In this document: positions 55,481 to 64,000 of the stretch, in pieces
Layout of the letters: the number at the start of each line of letters is the position of its first letter
How positions within the stretch are numbered: the stretch's first letter is position 1
From: Amia ocellicauda
Taxonomy: Eukaryota > Chordata > Actinopteri > Amiiformes > Amiidae
Length of the DNA stretch: 64,000 nt
Assembly (NCBI RefSeq): GCF_036373705.1
Contig: NC_089869.1
Coordinates: 9,547,176 to 9,611,175 of the forward strand
Direction of reading: 5' to 3'
Program-made: the position numbers and the translations under genes
Notes under the pieces: model-generated
The model's database searches: none
The model's input: only the letters and a program-made list of their open reading frames with translations
What the model was told of the DNA's origin: nothing

Positions 55481-58400
55481 ATCTGCCAGTTCATAACGTG
55501 CCGATTCAGAGACACAGAAAAAACACGTTTGCTTCATAGCTAGTTTAAGGCTTTGTGTGTTTCACATGGTCTGTTCTCTAATTAATTACTCTTCTGCAAA
55601 CTGATATTTTGTTATTTAGAAGTATTAATTCAAAGACAGATGAAAAAGCACTAAAACAAAGCTGTGTAGGAAGGATACATAATTGTTATATAGTGTATGG
55701 TTTAACCCCCAATCATGTAACCTTTACAGTCATGTAAAGATGTTATTCACAGAGATGAGTATTAGTATTAGTATTATTAATATTTTCACTGCATTGTTTA
55801 TATTGACTTTTAATCACTTATTTCATCACTTCAGTGGCTGGAGCCTGTGTAATTTATTTTTATTTTTTCCACTGATTGTTGATGGTGGACTAACATGATT
55901 AGTGTGTTGGCTCACCTCAGCAACCTCAACTCTTTAGCAATCCCTCATTTGTGCCCACACTGGGCTTTCAAAAGCATAGACTCCTCATTCAAGAAAGAGC
56001 AAGGGGAAGTGAGAGTGGCCAGTGTGTTTCCCTTGTGTTATTTACTAGCTTCTTTTAGACTCTTCTGCACTTTTGTGTTGACACCGCTACAATATGACAT
56101 GTCAGGAACAGTGCAACTGCCTGTTCTTTATTGTTGGGGGTGTTTAAACAAAGTTCATAATCCAGGTCACATAACAAAGAGGGTTCTCATACAAACATCA
56201 TCCTGTTGATTCCCACCTGTGCACTTGGACATTGTAGTGTTTTTGGTGTCCACCATTTTAACTGCCATGGACGAACTACAAGACAGTTTCATTGTGGTTT
56301 TTAGTGGTGCTTTTTCTTGCACTATGCTATGCGATCTGAAGCAAACGGACTGAAGAAAGGAGACTGCCGATGCTACAAAGAGGACTGGCTCTACAGAGAT
56401 GTTTGTCAATAGAAATGGATGGACCATTTATTTATCCTGTTTGTCTATGAGTGTGATTCTCCCCTGACCCAGTGTCATTTACCTGTACAATTACCTTGAC
56501 AATCCAGGATACCAGCTTGTTATAATATCAAACAAAGACCTAGGACAGCAGGGTGGGTCTGTATGTGTCAGATGTGGAACCATAATATTGATATAACTAA
56601 GGTCTGGAACCAGGGGATGGTTAGCTTGCATTGTTTGATCATAATATTTAATTGAATCAAAACCCATTTCAAGAAAATTGATATAGTTCATAATTAAAAA
56701 GGGAAAGACGGTGAGGCTGAAACAGCCAACCCGAAGATGAATGAAGTGGGATGTGGTTAGTGCTGGGGAGGAAAGTAGAGGAAAGAAGGGAGAGTCAGTG
56801 AGGGAAGGAAGTCTTAAGATGTCAGTCCTGCTCTCCGCACTTCCCCTGTTCACCACTTGAGGTCATCCTCATCACATGAATACTAGCCAGTCTCCCTCTC
56901 TGAATAAGTAATCATCCATTTAACATTCCTACATACCATGTGCACTTGTCCCAATAACCCTCTGCACTCATTGGTTCTAACTCTCCCTACCAGCTCCACT
57001 GACTCCGCTCTGCCCTGCACTTCAACCCGTTTGTGCTTCAGTCACTGTGAAGTCCCGTCTTCTTCACAGAGTCACTACTGAGGGTTCCTTCGTTGCCACC
57101 TGTATAGTAGTGTTCCTAATCTCTTGCTTTCTCCTTACGACCTCCCCATTGGATCCCTTCGTTTTGTCTGTGTGCTCAGTCAATCTACTTCTGGCCTGTT
57201 CTTTACTGCAACTTCTGGATCTCCCCTCTTTGTCTTATTTGCCCTCCTTTTGGTTGAGTACGCACTTAAATCCACCTCTGTTAGTCTCTGATACATTACA
57301 CAAGAGAAGATGTTGTGCAACAGCAGTTAGCACTGACCCACCCACTTACATCAACTTCAATAGCCTTTCAACTCTTGCCCCCTAAGGTATATAGCCATGA
57401 CAAATTTCTTTAACATTAAGATTGTAGGCTACAAGGGCATGTTTTCAAGGGTCCAGGGGCACATGTAACCCCCACAACATGAGTCCTGGATTCAGATAAA
57501 GCCAGGGGCTAACAGAATCTTCAGCAGACAGCCCATATGCCCCTTAATCTGACACTTTGACACTCTTGCCCTGAGTGACATTGTTCCTCACTGTGCCACT
57601 GTGTGTTTGGTTAATCTTTTGTGAATAGATTTCAATGTAGGTAATACTGTGGTTATGATCACATTCTAGTTGACATTGTCTTACATTGTTTGCTTTACCT
57701 CCTACTGGGTGCCAAAGTAACCACAGCTCCTCATCTTTTTTTTTTAACTGATGTAATGATACAGGAAATACAGATAGCATGCCACTGCTGAGATGATGTG
57801 TAAGCTTAAGTGTGTTGTCAACTGTCAGTGGATGTGGTTGATTATGCTTTGGTACATTAAAAAAATATATAGAGACAATAGGCAATCAACATTTTAGCAC
57901 CATTTTCAGTCCTTCTTTATTAGCTTTATGGGCTTATTTATTAATTCAAGGAGAGTCAGAAGTCAAGACTGTACAGTCTAATGTGATGTTCCATCTCTCA
58001 ATAATGATCTCAAAGTTCTGCCTTCTTCCCCAGTGACATAGTGGCCTGACTCTGCAATAGATAGGTTTAAATGGCTAGATGTGATCTCACATTACCAGCC
58101 TGGTTTTCAAAAGGGGACTGATTAGAAAGTGAATTTTAAAACCTATAGACAGTTTTGAAAGCTGTACAGCATTCACATAGTAGGAGGAATTCAGTCTTAA
58201 CATTTTTAATACTGATTGGCTTAGTTCATTTAAGTGGACTCTCGGGATTGTTGCCTTTCTTTCTCATTTTCTAATTTCTCAGTATAGCATGAACTAGCAG
58301 GGACATGCACATACTGATACAAAGAAAGTGAAGCAAAGTGGGAAACTCCCATATAGGCACAGCTGGCCTGGTTTGCATTATAGTTACAACTTACAGCTGC

Positions 58401-58734
58401 GGGCTGCCTAAGTCTGGATGTCGATAGTCACTAACAACAACTGTACCCTTTTCCAGCTGAGTTATATCCCTATATTCCCTGGTTTGCATTATAGTTATAA
58501 CTACTATAGTTACAAGAAAAAATTAATAACATTTTTTTTTACCCCTCCCTACCCCCCATTAACCCCTCTAACCCCACCCCACCCTCAACTACTACCCTTC
58601 CCTACCCATCCAAGACCGTCCATGGCCAAGAGACAGACGGCCAGACAAACAACCAACAGAATAACCACACAAGAATCAACAGGTGGACAATTAGACAGAC
58701 AAACAGACAGACTGATGACACGTCGACAAACTAA

Positions 58735-59330
58735 GATATAAACATAAAATTGTGTGCATATAGGAGACCAGTTGGAATGAGGAATGAAGAGTTTTTAACA
58801 GACTGTTTGGAGTTGTGTGTGTGTGTGTATGTGCATGAAGCAATAGTTACGATGGTAAATGGTGGTGGTGATGTTTTTCTTTCCTTTGTAATATAATCTG
58901 TTAGCAGGTTTAGGCATTGTATGATGCTAAGTTTGTGTCTGCTTTTCCATTTCAGGAGTATAGTCTTCTTGGCAATAGTTAACACTATGAGAACTTGGGT
59001 TCAGGGAGGTTGAGTGTGGTTAGGTCTCCGAGGAGAGAGCGGGATGCCGCAGCCCAAAAAATATGTTGTTATTTTTTTTTTCTCTTCTTGCCAGAAGTGT
59101 TGAGTCGGTGGACAGACCCAAAAGGCATGAAAGTAATTGTCAGGGGTGTTCAGCGTACAGTGTGAACAAGTATCTGACTCTATGAAACCCATTCTAAACA
59201 TTTTGTGCTGGGTAATGTGTGTTCTGTGAATGACTTTGTATTGTATCAGTTGTGTGAGGGTGTTATTACTCATTGTAAATATATTCTTGCAGATTTGTGT
59301 CCAGAAGCTGGTATCAGTGTGGATTGCTTA
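58735..59330 (-). mobile_element. 3' fragment of an L1/Tx1-type LINE ORF2
   Basis: The minus strand encodes the C-terminal end of a LINE reverse transcriptase protein. IHRTHITQHKMFRMGF is followed by a Cys/His cluster (CSHCTLNTPDNYFHAFWVCP), and further on by the helix LTIAKKTILLKWKSRHKLSI. A frameshift near 59.03 kb and stop codons disconnect these parts. It is a dead 5'-truncated copy, and the rest of the element is not here. Confidence 0.8.
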
Positions 59331-59429
59331 ATCTTTTTCCCAGTCGCCAATTGGAAGTGATATTGATGAGTCATTTTTGGATAAGAGATTATATAATTTT
59401 GATAATGGTTTCTTTGAGACCCTTCTTAG

Positions 59430-61858
59430 GATCGTCATCTTGTCGTGGTGGAAGGGCTTGTGTGATCCTGTGAACCTTGGAGCTGTGTTGTCTGGAGGCT
59501 AGTACTCCTGGTAGGGTTTCCCTTGGCAAAAAGGTCTGAGACAAGGTTCCAGACAAATATCGATCCACCCAAAGACCCCCATGATGGTGACTATTAAGAT
59601 CAAGAGAACCTCGCCCAGAACAGGGATACTGGAACCCACCCCTGGAGCCAGGCCTGGGGGTGGTGTTTGTCGGCGAGCGCCTGGTGGCTGGGTGAACTGC
59701 ATAACCCGGTTGGGCTCAGCACAAAATGGCTGCATAGAGCCGCCTTGTGGGCCCACCACCCGCAGGCAAAGGGTGGGGTTCGGGTGCTGAAAAGGCCCCA
59801 AATTCCTCACCCATACATGAGGTTACCAAAGAGCACATAATGAGACCAGCTTCTACCGGTTTGTACCAGATGCATCTCTCTGCAGACACACAATACAAAT
59901 TTAGTACAGAACGTACGTTCTAGTAAAACCACAAGAAGATGGGGAAGTGGGCACACAACCCCCCTTTGCCAATCTAGACATGCGTTAGATACGTGTGGAA
60001 TATAAATAACTAAATGGCTACATGTGTGAAAACATTGTGTTTAAGCTTAATCAGGAAGATAGTGAGGATATCATAAGATAGGGAGTTGTCTCCCCCTTAT
60101 TGGTTCAAACTCACCCTGTCCAGGATATCGCAGTATGTATATAACACCCTGTAAGCTCTATGATTTTAGGGAAGTAAGGACAGAGACCTGTGTGTCTGTG
60201 TGTATTACTTTTCTCCAAGTGGCTGGAATAAAGACTCCATTTGATTCAATCTACTCTACAGTCTGATTTCTGAAAACAATTAAAAAGGGGATTCTTCAGG
60301 TGCGATGCCAGATTGGCAGCAGTAGGGATAGACCTAGACGGACTGGAGCTTGGCGATGGAGACTGGCTTGTGGGACCCGGAATGTCATGTCACTGGTGGG
60401 GAAAGACCCGGAACTTGTGGAGGAGGTGGAAAGGTATCGACTAGATATAGTTGGTCTCACCTCCACGCGTAGCATTGGCTCTGGAACCAAACTTTTCGAT
60501 CGGTGGTGGTCTCTCATCTACTCCTGAGTGGACCTGCGTGAGTGGCCCCAGGCGGGTGTGTGGAAACTCACAAGTCCCAGGCTGGGTGCCGCACAGTTGG
60601 AGTTTGTCCCTGTAGACGAGAGGGTCGCCTCGATGAGGCTTCATGTCTCAGAGAGGAAAACTTTGACTGTTGTCTACGCGAATCCGCCGAACAGCAGTTC
60701 AGAGTATTCGGCCTTCTTGGAGAAGGTGGGTATGGTGCTCGATAGGGTGCAGCCTACCGACTGTGTAGTCTTATTAAGGGACTTCAACGCTCACGTAGGG
60801 AACGATGGAGATACTTGGAGGGAGGTGATTGGGAGGAACGGCCTCCCCGATCTGAACCTGAGTGGGGAGTTGTTATTGGACTTCTGTGCTAGTCATGGAT
60901 TGTCCATAACAAACACCATGTTCGAGCACAAGGATGCTCATAAGTGTACTTGGTACCAGAGCACCTTGGGCCAAAGGTCGATGATTGACTTTATAGTTGT
61001 ATCATCTGACCTAAGGCCGTAAGTTTTGGACACTCAGGTGAAGAGAGGGGCAAAACTGTCAACTGATCACCACTTGGTGGTGAGTTGGATCTGACGAACA
61101 GGACACCGACCGTATAGACCCGGGAGATGCAAACGAGCAGTGAGGGTCTGCTGGGAACGTCTGGCTGACGATACTGTGAGGAAAGATTTCAACTCTCCCA
61201 TTCAAATTTCTCCAGTATCCCGAGTGAGGTCAAGGACATTGAGTCTGAATGGATCTTGTTCAAGACCTCAATGGTTGAGGCGGCCTCAACAAGCTGTGGC
61301 ATGAAGGTGGTTGGTTCAAAGTTGTTCTGGCAAACCATTCGGTGCCTTAGGAGGAGACAGCGGGACGGCACCCAAGCTGTTCTCAGCAAGGGTGGGGAAA
61401 CACTGTCCACTACTGGGGAGATCATTGAGAGTTGGAAGGAACACTTTGAGGAACTCCTCAACCTGGTGGACACGCCCTCCTTGCATGAGGCAGTGCTGGA
61501 TAGCTCCGGTGAGATCGGATCTATCGGTGTAGCTGAGGTTGCTGAGGTGGCGGTTGAGGGCCTCCGTGGCAATAAAGCTGCAGGGGTAGATGAGATTCGT
61601 CTGGAGATGTTGAAAGCGCTGGACAGTGTGTGGGTGGCATGGCTAACGTGCCTCTTCAATGTTGCGTGGAAGACTGGTATAGTTCTTTTGGATTGGCAAA
61701 CTGGGGTGGTGGTCCCCATTTTCAAGAAAGGGGGCCAGAGGGTGTGTTCCTACTACAGAGGGATCACACTCCTCAGCCTCCCTGGTAAAGCCTATGCCAA
61801 AGTGCTGGAGAAGAGACTTCGTCTGATAGTTGAACCTCGAATTGGATTCAGGTCAGGT
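59430..61858 (+). mobile_element. Degenerate non-LTR retrotransposon (endonuclease + reverse transcriptase), interrupted by an LTR
   Basis: After a leader with CTTGTCGTGGTGGAAGGGCT, the endonuclease frame runs from 60304. It includes [69 protein letters not shown] and STDHHLVVSW. A TGA at about 60525 breaks it. The reverse-transcriptase start follows with NKAAGVDEI and CSYYRGITLLSLPGKAYAKV, and a stretch between the two domains is deleted. The element stops abruptly at about 61858, well before the catalytic reverse-transcriptase motifs, where it abuts a Tc1 fragment. The solo LTR at 59788-60298 is inserted in its leader. The clade is not assigned. It is dead. Confidence 0.85.
59788..60298 (+). 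mobile_element. Solo retroviral LTR nested in the LINE, with 5-bp target duplication
   Basis: Begins TGAAAAGGCCCC and ends GGGGATTCTTCA. This is the end structure known from gammaretrovirus-like LTRs, with inverted terminal bases. The target duplication GGTGC is at 59783-59787 and 60299-60303. A TATATAA box lies at 60138-60144 and AATAAA at 60227-60232, in the expected U3-R-U5 order. No internal viral genes remain. The insertion is younger than the LINE it splits. Confidence 0.88.
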
Positions 61859-62600
61859 GACTGACTTGGCCATTGGACAACATTCCACTTCTTCACCTTA
61901 AAAAAGTAGTGGGTTGCTTTCACAGTATGCTTCGGGTCATTGTCCATCTGCACTGTGAAGCGCCGTCCAATGAGTTTTGAAGCATTTGGCTGAATCTGAG
62001 CAGATAATATAGCCCTAAACACTTCACTGCTTTCGTCAGCAGTCACATCATCAATAAATACAAGGGAACCAGTTCCCTTGGCAGCCATACATGCCCATGC
62101 CATAACATGCTTCACAGATGAGGTGGTATGCTTTGGATCATGAGCAGCTCCTTCCCTTCTCCATACTCTTCTCTTCCCATCATTCTGGTACAAGTTGATC
62201 TTTGTCTCATCTATCCATAGGATGTTGTTCCAGAACTGTACAGGGTTCTTTAGATGTTTTTTGGCAAACTCTAATCTGGTCTTCCTGTTTTCCGTTTACA
62301 TCTTGTGGTAAACCCTCTGTATCTACTCTGGTCTTCTAGATTGTTGACTTTGACACACATACGCCTACCTCCTGGAGGGTGTTCTTGATCTGGCCAACTG
62401 TTGTGAAGGCGTTTTTCTTCACCAGGGAAAGAATTCTTCTGTCATCCACCACAGCTGTTTTCCATGGTCTTCCGGGCCTTTTGGTGTTCCTGAGCTCACC
62501 AGTGCATTCTTTATTTTTAAGAATGTAACATATAGTTGATTTGGCCACACCTAATGTTTTTGCTATCTCTCTTATTGGTTTGTTTTGATTTCTAAGGCAA
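61850..62600 (-). mobile_element. Truncated, frame-broken Tc1/mariner-family transposase
   Basis: The minus strand encodes a paired-like helix-turn-helix (IREIAKTLGVAKSTI, about 62.55 kb) and a GRPWKT basic linker. The catalytic core follows with the first Asp in WIDETK and the second in QMDNDPKHT. It breaks off at WPSQSPDLNPI, just where the third catalytic residue (Glu) should follow. Stops or frameshifts separate the N-terminal part from the core around 62.2-62.34 kb. No terminal inverted repeats were found. It is inactive. Confidence 0.88.
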
Positions 62601-63319
62601 AACTGAAGACAGAACTAAAGACAGCTGCAGTACAGGCCTGGCAGAGCATCACCAGGGAAAAACTCAGTACAACCACCCCAGATGCTAACAGGATCCAAAC
62701 TTGATCTAGACCTCAATTGTGTTGTACTAAACGGATCAGGGCTCAATCTGTGCTCAGATCGGAGCTCAAAAATTATCCTGTTCTTGAGCAGGATAAAAGC
62801 TTGATCCAATTTTTTAAAATGCCGGAACTTCATCTAGTTCGCTGGCGTCAAACACACATACCGCGGGTATTTAAACGAAGGCAAAAGCCTTTAGAGGTTT
62901 ATCGGAAGGAAGATATAAAACTGGTATAGATTAACAGCATGAAGCATATTTAACCTCTCCGACATAACTGATCCTGTTTTAGGACCTACATCGAAGCACA
63001 GTCATGCCTTACCAAAACGTTTGAAGCTGCGTCTAGCGTTGAGATATTTTGCAACCGGTAAGTTACAGCAAATAGTAGGCAACATTATTGATGTAGACAA
63101 GTCTGGTTAAGCAGAGATAAACAACAAAAATGTAACTTACATTATTTACAAAGATTTGCATTTTGAAATAAACAATATAATGTTGAACTGTGCATTCTGC
63201 TTTTGTGTCTTTATGGTGAGGTGTAGTTTGTGTGTGATTAGGGTTGTATTTATTTACATTATTGACGGACAACTTTTCGGATGACAGACTACAAATGATC
63301 GTGTTGGCCCTGGACCGCC
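62601..63319. other. Spacer between Tc1 and hAT remnants
   Basis: AT-rich sequence with no recognised gene. The part near 62.6-62.7 kb may still belong to the Tc1 element's flank. Confidence 0.4.
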
Positions 63320-63867
63320 TCAAAGTTTGTCTTTTGTGATCTGATCCATGATGTCACCTTTTCCAGAGCTTTTAATGTCCATGAAAACTTTGTGTCTGAC
63401 CACAGCAGCAGCATGGGCTTTACAAGCTTTGTGTTTTATACAAAACTGACCAAGATGCCCCCAGTCTCTCAGTCCTGCTTTGCTAAATCTGTCCTCCCTG
63501 ACATCAATTTTAAAGGTTGGCAAAATACAGCGTCCAGTTTAATGCTATACTCTATCCAACTGTACCAGTCATACCATTTCGCCAAAAAACTCCTGCTCTT
63601 TCCACTGACTGTTTGGGTGACTGGAAAAGCACGCAATTTGGGCTGCCATGCAGGTTCATCTACTGCCGAGAGATTTGTAGGGTTAACGTTAGCCATTTCT
63701 GCGTCCTCTGGCTCTGTCTCCGCAGGCCTCGGTGCAGATGGAGTCGCACTTGTTGAGGGGGAGGGTGATGGAGAAACATCCTCCTCCGCTGATGTAAGCC
63801 TTGTGTCCGGCTGGTCATCATCAATGCAAGGTTTTCTAAATAAATTAAACAGGGACCTCCGTTTCAT
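63320..63867 (-). pseudogene. hAT-type transposase with TTF zinc finger, N-terminal part, frameshifted
   Basis: From a start codon at 63865-63867 the frame reads KRRSLFNLFRKP, an acidic/Pro/Ser-rich linker, then FLAKWYDWYSWIEYSIKLDA and VFCQP. This is the zinc-finger (TTF/ZMYM1-like) start of many hAT-derived proteins. At about 63.52 kb the coherent sequence moves to another frame and continues FKIDVREDRFSKAGLRDWGH and FCIKHKACKAHAAAV, as the family requires. It then ends at about 63.32 kb without the catalytic region. One frameshift plus truncation make it non-functional as seen. Possible upstream parts lie outside the window. Confidence 0.75.
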
Positions 63868-64000
63868 TTTGTTAAACTAGTGTGGCATTACTGGCGTATA
63901 GCATTAGCTGCTGAAGGTGTTGCATTGGTTAGCTTAGTAGCCTATTACACTGCTAGTCTCTCGTGATGCTTGCTGGGGTCACGTCAACGGCTACTTGCGC

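Larger units (their letters stand above)
54721..58734. other. Intergenic DNA upstream of the rap1gds1-like gene
   Basis: No gene recognised. It contains a long (GT)n at 54950-54998 and a dispersed-repeat copy at about 55365. The pyrimidine-rich open frame at 57.05-57.39 kb resembles no known protein. ACCCC-rich sequence at 58.55-58.62 kb precedes the LINE remnants. Confidence 0.5.

Noticed and set aside
57047..57385. 112-codon pyrimidine-rich frame resembling a membrane protein
   Set aside because: The hydrophobicity comes from CT-rich DNA. There is no splice context and no recognised family.

Overview
The window looks like nuclear DNA of a ray-finned fish. The genes are split by introns of hundreds to thousands of bases with vertebrate-type GT-AG splice sites. 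Microsatellites are abundant, and the transposon debris (Tc1-like, hAT, L1/Tx1-type LINE, a second LINE, solo retroviral LTRs, SINE-like tails) is of the fish type. The species cannot be named from the sequence. No bacterial, phage or CRISPR-like system is present.

Layout. 0-2.8 kb is AT-rich intergenic DNA. 2.83-3.40 kb is a solo endogenous-retrovirus LTR with an exact 5-bp target duplication. 3.9-6.4 kb (minus) holds the exons of a dead MROH-family (maestro HEAT-like repeat) gene. Its splice sites are still good, but three in-frame stop codons interrupt it. 11.3-15.4 kb (minus) is a complete six-exon S1 serine protease of chymotrypsin/elastase type. 15.5-23.3 kb is intergenic. 23.3-24.8 kb (minus) is gprin2, with one coding exon. 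33.1-40.3 kb (plus) is syt15, head-to-head with gprin2, with one unresolved reading-frame junction. 43.3-54.4 kb (minus) is a complete 14-coding-exon SmgGDS gene (rap1gds1-like), tail-to-tail with syt15. 58.7-64 kb is a nest of transposable elements.

Meaning. GPRIN2 and SYT15 are neighbours on human 10q11, so the gprin2/syt15 pair fixes the genomic context. Human RAP1GDS1 lies instead on 4q near GPRIN3, in the region related to 10q by the early vertebrate genome duplications. The SmgGDS gene here is therefore probably the 10q-side ohnolog, which mammals appear to have lost. It also lacks the exon for armadillo repeat C, so it would encode only the short form comparable to human SmgGDS-558.

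The genes do not form an operon-like unit. GPRIN2 and SYT15 are membrane-associated signalling/trafficking proteins, SmgGDS is a small-GTPase chaperone, and the protease is a secreted, probably digestive enzyme. The strongest leads are the SmgGDS ohnolog and its missing ARM-C exon, the MROH relic, the protease's unusual Ala-Ala S1 pocket floor, and the splice and frame oddities of syt15.
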